A program made the position numbers and the translations under genes. From contig NZ_PJRT01000001.1 in the NCBI RefSeq assembly GCF_002858935.1, positions 1 through 64,000 of the forward strand: a DNA stretch of 64,000 nt, written 5' to 3'. The notes beneath the pieces were generated by a model, which worked only from the letters and a program-made list of their open reading frames with translations, was not told the origin of the DNA and ran no database searches. Of the stretch, positions 20,718 through 31,619 are shown in pieces; position 1 is the first letter of the stretch; the number at the start of each line of letters is the position of its first letter. Source of the DNA: Pantoea endophytica. GTDB taxonomy: Bacteria > Pseudomonadota > Gammaproteobacteria > Enterobacterales > Enterobacteriaceae.

Positions 20718-21878
20718 TTACTCCTCGGCTGCGATCCGGAATGCATTATCCAGATCGGCGATTAAATCTTCGTGATCTTCAATCCCAACAGAAATACGCA
20801 GCAGTGTTTCCGAAATTCCCGCTGCCGCGCGCGCTTCTGCAGACATGCCGGCATGCGTCATGGTCGCGGTATGCGAAATCAAACTCTCTACGCCGCCCAG
20901 CGATTCGGCCAGTGTGAACAGCTGCAGCGCTTTCAGGAAGCGGCGCAGGCGAGCCTCATCGGCATCGATTTCGAAACTCAGCATGGCACCAAAACCACGC
21001 TGCTGACGTACCGCAAACTCATGACCGGCATTTTCCGGCAGGGACGGATGATACAGTTTTTTCACCAGCGGTTGTTGCTTCAGGTAATCAACTATCGCCA
21101 ATGCATTGCGTTGTGCGGCGGCGATGCGCGGTGACAGCGTGCGCAAACCTCGCAGCAGCAGGTAGCTATCAAACGCCGCGCCGGTTACACCAATATTATT
21201 CGCCCACCACGCCAGATCGGTGGCCATCGCTGGATCTTTCGCAATCACCGCGCCCGCCACCACATCAGAGTGACCATTGAGGTATTTGGTGCAGGAGTGA
21301 ACAACCAAGTCGGCACCCAGCGCCAGCGGGTTTTGCAGCGCCGGGCTGAGGAAGGTGTTGTCTACCACGCTAATGGCGCCAGCTTCACGCGCGGCGGCGC
21401 AGATGCTGGCGATATCGACCACACGCAGCAGTGGATTACTTGGGCTTTCAACCAGCACCAGTTTTGGCTTCTCGGCCAGAGCAGCGGCCAGCGCCGCTTT
21501 GTCGCCCTGATCGACAAACTTCACGCGATAGGCGCCGCGCTTGCTCAGGCTATCGAACAGGCGATAGCTGCCGCCGTAACAGTCGTGTGGCGCCACCAGC
21601 AGATCGCCCGGCTTCAGGAACACGGTTGTCACCAGATGAATCGCTGACATGCCGGTATTGGTCAATACCGCGCCTGCGCCACCTTCCAGCTCTGCCAGCG
21701 CGCGCTGAACCACATCGCGCGTTGGATTACCACGACGTGAATAGTCATGCGCACGCGGCTCATTGAAGTCGAGGAAGTTATAGGTGCTGGAGAGATGAAT
21801 CGGTGGGACAACGCAGCCATATTGCTCGTCATCATTCAAACCGCTACGTACTGCGATGGTTGCCTGTTTACGCGTCAT
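20718..21878 (-). CDS. metB: Cystathionine gamma-synthase
   Basis: PLP enzyme joining O-succinylhomoserine and cysteine to cystathionine. The protein is 386 aa, like E. coli MetB. The PLP lysine is in HSCTKYLNGHSDVVAG, with conserved YSRRGNPTRD, TGMSAIHLV and SLGGVESLISH. The start at 21878 gives MTRKQATIA as in E. coli; a 35-residue in-frame extension would run through the MetJ operator and is rejected. First gene of metBL, divergent from metJ. Confidence 0.97.
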   Translation of the reverse strand: MTRKQATIAVRSGLNDDEQYGCVVPPIHLSSTYNFLDFNEPRAHDYSRRGNPTRDVVQRALAELEGGAGAVLTNTGMSAIHLVTTVFLKPGDLLVAPHDCYGGSYRLFDSLSKRGAYRVKFVDQGDKAALAAALAEKPKLVLVESPSNPLLRVVDIASICAAAREAGAISVVDNTFLSPALQNPLALGADLVVHSCTKYLNGHSDVVAGAVIAKDPAMATDLAWWANNIGVTGAAFDSYLLLRGLRTLSPRIAAAQRNALAIVDYLKQQPLVKKLYHPSLPENAGHEFAVRQQRGFGAMLSFEIDADEARLRRFLKALQLFTLAESLGGVESLISHTATMTHAGMSAEARAAAGISETLLRISVGIEDHEDLIADLDNAFRIAAEE

Positions 21879-21932
21879 GGTGCTTACTGTTCCTGAAGAA
21901 AAAGAAGAGCAACAGGATAACATTCCGCACAT

Positions 21933-21980
21933 AGACGTCAATACATCTGGACATCTAAATGTCTTTGCGTATAGATTGAG
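21933..21980. promoter_or_regulatory. MetJ operator array between metB and metJ (five to six met boxes)
   Basis: Tandem 8-mers resembling AGACGTCT run without gaps: AGACGTCA, ATACATCT, GGACATCT, AAATGTCT, TTGCGTAT and a weak AGATTGAG. This closely matches the E. coli metJ-metB operator. Repression of both directions by MetJ-AdoMet is expected. Confidence 0.92.
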
Positions 21981-22152
21981 CAAATCATCAATAACCGCTA
22001 AAATTGTCCGTCATCGCCTGGTGTTCAGCGCGCTTTCCTTTGCAGAAGCGGTGCTCAAGCATAAAACCTGCGGTTTAAGGGGTCAGGCATCGAAAAATCG
22101 GGCATAATCAACGGATTTCCCCATATTCAACTTTTATTGATTAAGGTAACCC

Positions 22153-22470
22153 ATGGCTGAATGGAACGGCGAATATATCAGCCCTTACGCTGAACATGGC
22201 AAGAAGAGCGAGCAGGTTAAGAAAATCACAGTTTCTATCCCGCTAAAAGTGCTGAAGATTTTAACGGACGAGCGCACCCGCCGTCAGGTGAACAACCTGC
22301 GTCACGCCACCAACAGCGAACTGCTGTGTGAAGCCTTTTTGCATGCTTTCACCGGGCAGCCTCTGCCGAACGATGTCGATTTGCGTAAAGAACGCAGCGA
22401 TGAGATTCCGGAAGAAGCGAAACAGATTATGCGTGAAATGGGCATCGATCCCGATAGTTGGGAATACTGA
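22153..22470 (+). CDS. metJ: Methionine regulon repressor
   Basis: Ribbon-helix-helix repressor that uses S-adenosylmethionine as corepressor. The 105 aa equal E. coli MetJ, and the N-terminal half is almost unchanged ([40 protein letters not shown]). The DNA-contacting beta strand is KKITVSI at about residues 23-29. Divergent from metBL with the shared operator between them. Confidence 0.98.
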   Translation: MAEWNGEYISPYAEHGKKSEQVKKITVSIPLKVLKILTDERTRRQVNNLRHATNSELLCEAFLHAFTGQPLPNDVDLRKERSDEIPEEAKQIMREMGIDPDSWEY

Positions 22471-22480
22471 AGCCAGAAAT

Positions 22481-22508
22481 AAAAAAACCCAGCCGAGGCT
22501 GGGTTTTT
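22481..22508. terminator. Bidirectional terminator between metJ and rpmE
   Basis: Stem CCCAGCC / GGCTGGG (22488-22494 and 22497-22503), preceded by seven A and followed by six T, works for metJ rightward and rpmE leftward. Confidence 0.9.
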
Positions 22509-22547
22509 TCTTGCTGCCGAATCGCGAAGATTCGACGGCCAAAAATC

Positions 22548-22763
22548 TTATTTCTTGCTTGCTGGAACGCTGAAACGCTTGTTGAAGCGATCTACACGGC
22601 CACCGGTGTCAGCAATACGCTGCTTACCAGTGTAGAACGGGTGGCATTTGCCGCACACGTCCAGGTTCAGACCAGAAGCCATGGTTGAACGGGTGTTGAT
22701 CACGTTACCGCAAGAGCAAGTCATGGTTACTGCTTCGTACTTAGGGTGAATACCTTGTTTCAT
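22548..22763 (-). CDS. rpmE: 50S ribosomal protein L31 (zinc form)
   Basis: Large-subunit protein L31, 71 aa. Four cysteines of the zinc ribbon are present (CSC at 16-18 and CGKC at 37-40), so this is the C+ form that is replaced by the zinc-free paralogue under zinc starvation. Start [10 protein letters not shown] aligns with E. coli. Divergent from priA across a 210-bp gap in which no further gene is seen. Confidence 0.97.
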   Translation of the reverse strand: MKQGIHPKYEAVTMTCSCGNVINTRSTMASGLNLDVCGKCHPFYTGKQRIADTGGRVDRFNKRFSVPASKK

Positions 22764-22895
22764 GGGAGAACCTCATAAAAGGCCGTGTCGCTCTCCGTGC
22801 CAGGCTCAGCCTGCACAGCACCACACGCGGTTGAACATTAAGTGTATGCTCCGACAAGTGTTCTCATCGAAGGCGGCATAGTATACAGAAATTAA

Positions 22896-25172
<2,277 letters not shown>

Positions 25173-25338
25173 GCCACGCCACAACTGCGAGCCAGATCGA
25201 AAAAAGTCGCACAAGTCACAATTTTTATGCAAATTAAGTAACAACCCGACGCGACCTTGGGTTAACAATAGTGCCGACCCGGTTGAAGCCCGGTAATGTC
25301 TGAAAATCAATGCGCTGTACCGCGTCAGGAGTTATACG

Positions 25339-26376
25339 TTGGACCAGAAGCAACCCTCCACCGCCGCCACCATGAAAGATGTGGCCGAGAAAGCAGGCGT
25401 TTCAACCGCTACGGTTTCACGTGCGTTGATGAATCCAGAAAAAGTCTCTGCTGCTACCCGGCTCAAGGTCGAAAAAGCCGTGATTGCCGTGGGTTATGCG
25501 CCGCACGGTTTGGCGCGCAATGCCAAACGCGGTGAAACACAAACCATTCTGGTGATTGTGCCGGACATCTGCGATCCCTTCTTCAGTGAGATCATTCGCG
25601 GCGTGGAAGTCACCGCTGCGCATGAAGGTTATCTGGTACTGATTGGCGATTGCGCGCATCAGAATAAACAGGAAAAAACCTTTCTGAATTTAATGCTGAC
25701 GCGACAGATCGACGGCATGGTGCTGTTGGGTTCACAGCTGCCGTTTGAGGCGGGCATTGAAGATCAGCGCAACCTGCCGCCGATGGTGATGGGCAACGAA
25801 TTTGCGCCGGAGATGGCATTACCCACGGTCCATATCGATAACCTCACCGCCGCTTTTGAAGCGGTGAATCACCTGCTGCAGCTTGGTCATCGCCAAATTG
25901 CCTGCATCACCGGGCCAGAACACATTCCGCTGAGCCAGTATCGTTTGCAGGGCTACATACAGGCGCTGCGTCGCAGCAGCATCGCCATCGACCCAACGAT
26001 GATTGTGCATGGCGATTTCACCTTTGAAGCCGGCGCGAATGCGCTTAAGCAGTTGATGAGTTTGCCGCAGCCGCCGAAAGCGATTTTCTGCCATAGCGAT
26101 TTGATGGCGCTGGGCGCGATGAACCAGGCGCGTAAACTTGGCATGCGCATTCCGCAGGATCTGTCGGTGGTGGGCTTTGATGATATCGAACTGGCGCAAT
26201 ACTACGATCCGCCGCTGACCACCGTGGCCCAGCCGCGTTTTGCCATCGGCCGAGAAGCGATGCTGCTGTTACTTGATGAGCTGCAGGGTAAACGCGTGAA
26301 TAACGGTTCGCGCCTGCTGGATGCGGAGCTGCGCGTGCGCGGCAGTACGGCACCGGCGGCAAAACGGGAGAAATAG
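25339..26376 (+). CDS. cytR: LacI-type repressor of nucleoside utilisation
   Basis: Cytidine-responsive repressor that cooperates with CRP at nucleoside genes. The protein is 345 aa. The N-terminal HTH is TMKDVAEKAGVSTATVSRAL (about residues 11-30) and the conserved core LVIVPDICDPFFSEIIRG matches E. coli CytR. The start is probably TTG at 25339, preceded by AGGAG seven bases upstream; the first ATG (residue 12) would cut into the HTH and lacks a good site. Position between priA and ftsN is as in E. coli. Confidence 0.94.
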   Translation: MDQKQPSTAATMKDVAEKAGVSTATVSRALMNPEKVSAATRLKVEKAVIAVGYAPHGLARNAKRGETQTILVIVPDICDPFFSEIIRGVEVTAAHEGYLVLIGDCAHQNKQEKTFLNLMLTRQIDGMVLLGSQLPFEAGIEDQRNLPPMVMGNEFAPEMALPTVHIDNLTAAFEAVNHLLQLGHRQIACITGPEHIPLSQYRLQGYIQALRRSSIAIDPTMIVHGDFTFEAGANALKQLMSLPQPPKAIFCHSDLMALGAMNQARKLGMRIPQDLSVVGFDDIELAQYYDPPLTTVAQPRFAIGREAMLLLLDELQGKRVNNGSRLLDAELRVRGSTAPAAKREK

Positions 26377-26527
26377 TGCGTAGACGCCTGCATTTTCAGC
26401 GGATTCTGAAGGCAGACTGTGCTGGTCAAAGTTCCAGCCCTTGCGTAACATGGCGCATTCATTGCCGGGCAATTAACAGCACATTTACATGCCCATTGGC
26501 ATTTTTTTGAAGGGTAGCAGAACGAAA

Positions 26528-27421
26528 GTGGCACAGAAAGATTATGTAGGCCGCGGGCGTTCAACAGGGACGCGTCGCAAAAAACCCGCCAGCCGCAGCA
26601 AGAAAAGCAAAGGCGGATCAGGCACTTCAAAGCTCATGATGGTACTGGCCGCGGCCGTGCTGGTCACCTTTGCCGGTGGTTTATGGTTTATCTCGCATCA
26701 TAAGAAAGAAGAGATTGAGGTCATTCCAAACCACAAAGCCAACGGTAACGGCCTGCCGCCGAAGCCGGAAGAGCGCTGGAAGTACATCAAAGAGCTGGAA
26801 AATCGCCAAATTACCGTTCCGTCGCCAACTGAGCCTTCGGCTGGTGGCGTGCAATCACAAACTCAGCTGACCGATGAACAGCGCCAGCTGCTGGAGCAGA
26901 TGCAGGCCGATATGCGCCAGCAGCCGACGCAGTTGAACGAAGTGCCGTGGAACGAACAAACCCCGGCGCAGCGCCAGCAAACGCTGCAGCGTCAGCAGGT
27001 GCAGCAACAGCAGGTTCAGCAACAACAACAGCAGCAGTTGCAACGTCAGCAGCAGCAGCGCCAGCAACAGTTGCAGCAACAACAGGCCGCGCGTCAGCAG
27101 CAGCAACAGCAAGCTGCGCCGATCACGCGTGAGCCAACGCAGCAAACCAAGCCGCAGGAAACGGCCAAGGCGAAAGCGGAAGAGAAAGCCGCTTCACAAC
27201 GCTGGATGGTGCAGTGTGGTTCGTTCAAAGGTACCGATCAGGCGGAATCCGTGCGCGCCGGTCTGGCATTTGAAGGATTTGAGAGCCGCATTACCACCGG
27301 CGGTGGCTGGAATCGCGTGGTGATCGGGCCGTTCAAAGATCGCAGCAGCGCCGACAGCACAGTCAAACGCTTACACAGTTCCGGCCACGGAAGTTGTATT
27401 CCCCTCGCTGCTGGGGGTTGA
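26528..27421 (+). CDS. ftsN: Cell division protein FtsN
   Basis: Late divisome protein that triggers septal peptidoglycan synthesis. From the GTG at 26528 the protein is 297 aa and begins VAQKDYV, like E. coli. It has a basic cytoplasmic segment, one transmembrane helix (about 36-56), the essential periplasmic region with conserved NGLPPKPEERWKYIKELENR, a glutamine-rich linker (about 150-200) and a C-terminal SPOR domain (RWMVQCGSFKG onward) that binds denuded glycan. The upstream in-frame ATG (26489) is not supported by family alignment. The linker is almost pure Gln/Arg, more extreme than in E. coli. Confidence 0.95.
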   Translation: MAQKDYVGRGRSTGTRRKKPASRSKKSKGGSGTSKLMMVLAAAVLVTFAGGLWFISHHKKEEIEVIPNHKANGNGLPPKPEERWKYIKELENRQITVPSPTEPSAGGVQSQTQLTDEQRQLLEQMQADMRQQPTQLNEVPWNEQTPAQRQQTLQRQQVQQQQVQQQQQQQLQRQQQQRQQQLQQQQAARQQQQQQAAPITREPTQQTKPQETAKAKAEEKAASQRWMVQCGSFKGTDQAESVRAGLAFEGFESRITTGGGWNRVVIGPFKDRSSADSTVKRLHSSGHGSCIPLAAGG

Positions 27422-27444
27422 AACCCCTTTTTCCTACCCCATAT
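27418..27444 (+). promoter_or_regulatory. Heat-shock (sigma-32) promoter of hslVU
   Basis: TTGAAA (27418-27423) and CCCCATAT (27437-27444) are 13 bp apart, an excellent match to the RpoH consensus. The -35 element overlaps the ftsN stop codon. Confidence 0.88.
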
Positions 27445-27457
27445 CTGGTTGCATGAT

Positions 27458-27480
27458 ACTCCGCGCCGAGTGCGCGGAGT
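27458..27480 (+). other. 5' stem-loop of the hslVU mRNA
   Basis: ACTCCGCGC / GCGCGGAGT pairs perfectly around a short CGAGT loop, close to the expected transcript start. E. coli hslVU has a 5'-terminal stem-loop reported to stabilise the message; position and shape fit the same role here. Confidence 0.75.
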
Positions 27481-27510
27481 TCCTTTTCTACTGCAACAAG
27501 GGGTCTGCCC

Positions 27511-28047
27511 GTGACAACAATAGTAAGTGTACGACGCAACGGCCAGGTAGTGATTGGCGGTGATGGCCAGGCTACGCTCGGCAATACCGTAATGAAAGGC
27601 AACGTTAAAAAAGTCCGTCGTCTTTACAACGATAAAGTGATCGCCGGCTTTGCTGGCGGTACCGCAGATGCCTTCACCCTGTTTGAACTGTTTGAGCGCA
27701 AGCTGGAAATGCACCAGGGCCATCTGGTGAAAGCGGCGGTCGAACTGGCTAAAGATTGGCGTACCGATCGCATGCTGCGCCGCCTTGAAGCGCTGCTGGC
27801 GGTGGCCGACGAAAACGCCTCATTAATCATCAGCGGCAACGGCGACGTTATCCAGCCGGAAAATGACCTGATCGCAATTGGTTCTGGTGGGCCTTACGCC
27901 CAGGCAGCGGCACGCGCGCTGCTGGAAAACACCGACATTGGTGCACACGATATCGTGGAGAAAGCGCTGAACATCGCTGGCGATATCTGTATCTACACCA
28001 ACCACAATATTAACTTCGAAGCATTACCGTCTAAGGCTAAGGACTAA
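27511..28047 (+). CDS. hslV: HslV peptidase subunit of the HslUV protease
   Basis: Threonine protease forming a double hexamer capped by HslU; degrades SulA, RpoH and misfolded proteins. The protein is 178 aa (E. coli 176). The start is GTG at 27511; after removal of Met the exposed nucleophile is Thr2 in TTIVSVRR. The conserved GDGQATLG and [11 protein letters not shown] are unchanged. Five bases separate it from hslU. Heat-shock control is expected from the upstream promoter. Confidence 0.98.
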   Translation: MTTIVSVRRNGQVVIGGDGQATLGNTVMKGNVKKVRRLYNDKVIAGFAGGTADAFTLFELFERKLEMHQGHLVKAAVELAKDWRTDRMLRRLEALLAVADENASLIISGNGDVIQPENDLIAIGSGGPYAQAAARALLENTDIGAHDIVEKALNIAGDICIYTNHNINFEALPSKAKD

Positions 28048-28052
28048 ACATC

Positions 28053-29390
28053 ATGTCTGAGATGACTCCACGCGAGATTGTCAGCGAGCTTAACCGCTTT
28101 ATCATCGGCCAGGACGGCGCAAAGAAGGCGGTCGCGATCGCCCTGCGTAATCGCTGGCGCCGCATGCAGCTCGACGAAGAGCTGCGCCACGAAGTGACGC
28201 CAAAAAACATTCTGATGATTGGTCCAACCGGTGTCGGTAAAACCGAAATCGCCCGTCGCTTAGCCAAACTGGCGAACGCACCGTTCATCAAAGTGGAAGC
28301 CACCAAATTCACCGAAGTCGGTTACGTCGGTAAAGAGGTTGATTCCATCATTCGCGATCTGACCGATTCTGCCATCAAGATGGTGCGCAGCCAGGCAATC
28401 GAGAAGAACAAGTACCGCGCGGAAGAGATGGCGGAAGAGCGCATCCTGGATGTGCTGATCCCACCCGCGAAAAATAACTGGGGCCAGGCTGAACAAGCGG
28501 CTGAGCCATCGGCAGCGCGTCAATCCTTCCGCAAGAAACTGCGCGAAGGCCAGCTGGATGACAAAGAGATTGAGATCGATCTGGCCGCTTCATCGGCTGG
28601 CGTTGAGATCATGGCGCCTCCGGGCATGGAAGAGATGACCAGCCAGCTGCAATCGATGTTCCAGAACCTCGGTGGGCAGAAGCAGAAACCGCGTAAGCTG
28701 AAAATCAAAGAAGCCATGAAGCTGCTGATTGAAGAAGAAGCGGCCAAGCTGGTGAACCCGGAAGAGCTGAAGCAGGATGCCATCGATGCGGTTGAGCAGC
28801 ACGGTATCGTGTTCATCGACGAAATCGACAAAATCTGTAAGCGTGGCGGCCAGAATGCGGGCGGTCCAGACGTGTCACGCGAAGGCGTACAGCGCGACCT
28901 GCTGCCGCTGGTGGAAGGTTGCACCGTTTCCACCAAGCACGGCATGGTGAAAACCGACCACATTCTGTTTATCGCTTCCGGCGCGTTCCAGGTCGCCAGC
29001 CCGTCAGATCTGATCCCAGAACTGCAAGGCCGTCTGCCGATTCGCGTTGAACTGCAGGCGCTGACCGTCAATGACTTCGAGCGCATTCTGACCGAGCCAA
29101 ACGCCTCGGTTACTGTGCAGTACAAAGCGCTGATGGGCACCGAAGGGGTCAATATCGACTTCACCGATGACGCAGTGCGGCGTATCGCCGAAGCCGCATG
29201 GCAGGTGAACGAGACCACCGAGAACATCGGTGCGCGTCGTCTGCATACCGTGCTGGAGCGTCTGATGGAAGATATCTCCTATGACGCCAGCGATCGTAAC
29301 GGTGAGTCGATCACTATCGATGCCGAGTACGTTGGTAAGCATCTGGATGAGCTGGTGGCCGACGAAGATCTCAGCCGCTTCATTCTGTAA
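28053..29390 (+). CDS. hslU: HslU ATPase subunit of the HslUV protease
   Basis: AAA+ unfoldase that feeds substrates into HslV. The protein is 445 aa (E. coli 443). Walker A GPTGVGKT is at 57-64 and Walker B FIDE at 254-257; the intermediate (I) domain lies between. The pore motif GYVG (90s) and the sensor-2 arginine region IGARRLHTV are present, and the C-terminal LSRFIL tail that docks into HslV is conserved. Followed by a terminator rather than menA. Confidence 0.98.
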   Translation: MSEMTPREIVSELNRFIIGQDGAKKAVAIALRNRWRRMQLDEELRHEVTPKNILMIGPTGVGKTEIARRLAKLANAPFIKVEATKFTEVGYVGKEVDSIIRDLTDSAIKMVRSQAIEKNKYRAEEMAEERILDVLIPPAKNNWGQAEQAAEPSAARQSFRKKLREGQLDDKEIEIDLAASSAGVEIMAPPGMEEMTSQLQSMFQNLGGQKQKPRKLKIKEAMKLLIEEEAAKLVNPEELKQDAIDAVEQHGIVFIDEIDKICKRGGQNAGGPDVSREGVQRDLLPLVEGCTVSTKHGMVKTDHILFIASGAFQVASPSDLIPELQGRLPIRVELQALTVNDFERILTEPNASVTVQYKALMGTEGVNIDFTDDAVRRIAEAAWQVNETTENIGARRLHTVLERLMEDISYDASDRNGESITIDAEYVGKHLDELVADEDLSRFIL

Positions 29391-29410
29391 GCTTCACCCG
29401 CGAAATCTCT

Positions 29411-29438
29411 GCCCGGCCACTGTGCCGGGCTTTTTTTT
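29411..29438 (+). terminator. Intrinsic terminator after hslU
   Basis: Stem GCCCGGC / GCCGGGC (29411-29417 and 29424-29430) with eight T (29431-29438). Confidence 0.92.
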
Positions 29439-29481
29439 ACGCAGGATATTGATGCAACGCTTTTTTTGGCGGTTGATGATT

Positions 29482-29511
29482 TTGCCAACAATCGCCAGAT
29501 AGCGATATACT
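29482..29511 (+). promoter_or_regulatory. Possible rraA promoter
   Basis: TTGCCA (29482-29487) and TATACT (29506-29511) are 18 bp apart, 34 bp before the rraA start and after the hslU terminator. Motif and position only. Confidence 0.5.
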
Positions 29512-29544
29512 TAGCGCTCCTGTGGCAAACAGACGAAAACCCTC

Positions 29545-30030
29545 ATGAAATACGATACATCTGAACTCTGTGACATCTACCACGAAGCTGTGAATGTTGT
29601 TGAACCGCTTTTTTCGAACTTTGGTGGGCGCAGCTCATTCGGTGGTCAAATCACCACAGTGAAATGTTTCGAAGATAACGGCTTACTCTACGATTTGCTG
29701 GAAGAGAACGGTCGGGGTCGCGTATTGCTGGTGGATGGCGGCGGTTCGGTCCGTCGCGCACTGGTCGATGCTCAGCTGGCGAGTCTGGCGGCGCAAAATG
29801 AGTGGGAAGGCATTGTGGTGTACGGCTCGGTGCGTCAGGTTGACGATCTCGAAGAGCTGGAAATCGGCATTCAGGCGATTGCGGCGATTCCGGTGGGTGC
29901 AGCGGGTGAAGGCATTGGCGAAAGTGACGTGCGCGTTAACTTCGGCGGCGTGACTTTCTTCTCTGGCGACCATCTGTATGCCGACAATACCGGCATCATC
30001 CTGTCTGAAGACGCGCTCGACATCGAGTAA
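29545..30030 (+). CDS. rraA: Regulator of RNase E activity A
   Basis: Trimeric ring protein that binds the C-terminal half of RNase E and inhibits mRNA turnover. The 161 aa equal E. coli RraA. Conserved segments: [54 protein letters not shown]. Some relatives of this fold are aldolases or methyltransferase-like by old annotation (MenG); the enterobacterial protein is the RNase E regulator. In E. coli menA precedes it; here it has its own upstream region after the hslU terminator. Confidence 0.97.
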   Translation: MKYDTSELCDIYHEAVNVVEPLFSNFGGRSSFGGQITTVKCFEDNGLLYDLLEENGRGRVLLVDGGGSVRRALVDAQLASLAAQNEWEGIVVYGSVRQVDDLEELEIGIQAIAAIPVGAAGEGIGESDVRVNFGGVTFFSGDHLYADNTGIILSEDALDIE

Positions 30031-30041
30031 GCCGCAACAAA

Positions 30042-30063
30042 AACGGGTGCCGCGGCACCCGTT
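30042..30063. terminator. Hairpin between convergent rraA and zapB
   Basis: A perfect palindrome AACGGGTGCCGCGGCACCCGTT lies 12 bp after rraA. A4 precedes it and TTGGTTT follows it, so it is probably a terminator for both genes, although the T-runs are imperfect. Confidence 0.7.
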
Positions 30064-30080
30064 GGTTTAAGCATTGACGC

Positions 30081-30320
30081 TTAAACTTCTTCCATTTTTC
30101 CCAGCAGTGCCCGCAGACGATCCTGCCAGACATGCTGCTCTTCTTTCAGATGCTGATTTTCACGCACCAGTGCATCCTGGTTGCCTGAAGCCTGGCTGAC
30201 TTCGTTTTTCAGCGTGTTGTTTTGCTCTTTCAGCTCTTCAATTTCCATCTGCAGCAGAGTGATGGTATCAATCGCCTGCTGTACTTTCGCTTCCAGTTTC
30301 TCGAACACTTCAAATGACAT
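30081..30320 (-). CDS. zapB: Cell division coiled-coil protein ZapB
   Basis: Stimulates Z-ring assembly and links FtsZ/ZapA to MatP at mid-cell. The protein is 79 aa (E. coli 81) and almost wholly coiled coil; [20 protein letters not shown] is identical to E. coli. The ATG at 30320 is preceded by GGAGAGG eight bases away, so the nine-residue longer frame is rejected. Confidence 0.96.
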   Translation of the reverse strand: MSFEVFEKLEAKVQQAIDTITLLQMEIEELKEQNNTLKNEVSQASGNQDALVRENQHLKEEQHVWQDRLRALLGKMEEV

Positions 30321-30592
30321 CTTTCTGACCTCTCCTAAATCTTGCAAGGCGTTGATGGGGCTAGTGCATGCCTTATTACAGTGCGCTCAGCCACGATGAC
30401 TCGATTGTATGTAGCCAAACCCAGCAAGTCCAGCGGCACAAGGCCTGCGAGGGCAGTCTGTAACACTTTTCAGTCTATGCCTAAAAAAATGCGCATCTTC
30501 GCGCATCTGTGTGCGCGATCACGTCAGCATCGACCAGTAAAGCGCGGTGAATGGGCCTTAAAGAAACGCAAAAGACGCGAAAACGCGCATTT

Positions 30593-30660
30593 TTATGACA
30601 CAGTACACAGTTTTCAATTTCGCTATTTCTCGTTTATGCTCGTTAACGATAAATTCACAT
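30593..30660 (+). promoter_or_regulatory. glpF promoter region with GlpR and CRP-type sites
   Basis: The stretch TTTCGCTATTTCTCGTTTATGCTCGTTAACGATAAATT (in the interval 30617-30653) aligns closely with the E. coli glpFK operator region: ATGCTCGTTAACGATAAA is a clear GlpR site, with a second weaker one before it. TATGACACAGTACACAG (30595-30611) matches the position of the E. coli CRP sites. The rest of the 30321-30740 gap shows no gene; it must also hold the zapB promoter. Confidence 0.8.
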
Positions 30661-30740
30661 CAACCCTACATTGATAGCTGGGCGACTCATGGATGAGAAC
30701 AAAAACTGATAAAATTTAACCTCGCTTCAGGAATGCCATT

Positions 30741-31589
30741 ATGAGTCAGACAACTAACACACTAAAAGGTCAGTGCATCGCTGAATTTCTCGGTACAGGT
30801 TTGATTATCTTCTTTGGTGCAGGCTGCGTTGCTGCACTAAAACTGGCCGGTGCGTCATTCGGTCAGTGGGAAATTTGTATTATCTGGGGTTTAGCCGTCT
30901 CCATGGCAGTCTATCTGAGCGCAGGCGTTTCCGGTGCGCATCTTAACCCAGCCGTTACCGTCGCGCTGTGCCTGTTTGCTAATTTTGAAGGTCGTAAAGT
31001 TGTTCCCTATATTCTGGCGCAGGTTGCCGGCGCGTTCTGCGCTGCCGCGTTGGTTTACGGTCTCTACTACAATCTGTTCTTCGATTACGAAGCGGGCCAT
31101 CAAATGGTGCGCGGCAGTGTTGAAAGCCTCGATCTGGCCGGTATCTTCTCGACTTACCCGAACCCGCACATCAGCGTAGCTCAGGCGTTCCTGGTTGAGA
31201 TGGTGATTACAGCGGTGTTGATGGCGGTGATCATGGCGCTGACCGATGACGGCAACGGTGTGCCGCGTGGTCCGCTGGCTCCGCTGTTGATTGGTCTGCT
31301 GGTGGCGGTCATCGGTGGCTCAATGGGTCCACTGACCGGCTTCGCACTCAACCCGGCGCGTGACTTTGGTCCAAAACTGTTCGCCTTCTTCGCTGGTTGG
31401 GGCAACGTCGCCTTCACCGGTGGCAAAGATATTCCTTACTTCCTGGTTCCGATTTTTGGCCCGCTGGTCGGTGCTTGCCTCGGAGCCTTTGGTTACCGTT
31501 CGCTGATTGGCCGCCATCTGCCAGTTAACGTTGCGGAAGCCAGCACAGCAGAAAAACCGGTTGCGCGCGCTCAGCAGCGTAAAGCGTAA
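30741..31589 (+). CDS. glpF: Glycerol uptake facilitator (aquaglyceroporin)
   Basis: Inner-membrane channel for glycerol diffusion. The protein is 282 aa, E. coli 281. Six transmembrane helices plus two half-helices carrying the NPA motifs (Asn69 in HLNPAVT and Asn204 in ALNPARDFGPK). The second motif followed by Asp is diagnostic of glycerol rather than water channels. First gene of glpFK-X, with glycerol-3-phosphate induction expected from the GlpR sites. Confidence 0.98.
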   Translation: MSQTTNTLKGQCIAEFLGTGLIIFFGAGCVAALKLAGASFGQWEICIIWGLAVSMAVYLSAGVSGAHLNPAVTVALCLFANFEGRKVVPYILAQVAGAFCAAALVYGLYYNLFFDYEAGHQMVRGSVESLDLAGIFSTYPNPHISVAQAFLVEMVITAVLMAVIMALTDDGNGVPRGPLAPLLIGLLVAVIGGSMGPLTGFALNPARDFGPKLFAFFAGWGNVAFTGGKDIPYFLVPIFGPLVGACLGAFGYRSLIGRHLPVNVAEASTAEKPVARAQQRKA

Positions 31590-31619
31590 GTTTCATCGAT
31601 ACCACATCAGGACAGCACA

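Noticed and set aside
21879-21983. N-terminal extension of MetB
   Set aside because: The 35 extra residues would be encoded by the MetJ operator and are absent from other MetB proteins.
26970-27120. Short CAG/CAA repeats as a CRISPR or tandem regulatory array
   Set aside because: They are codons of the glutamine-rich FtsN linker, in frame and without spacers.
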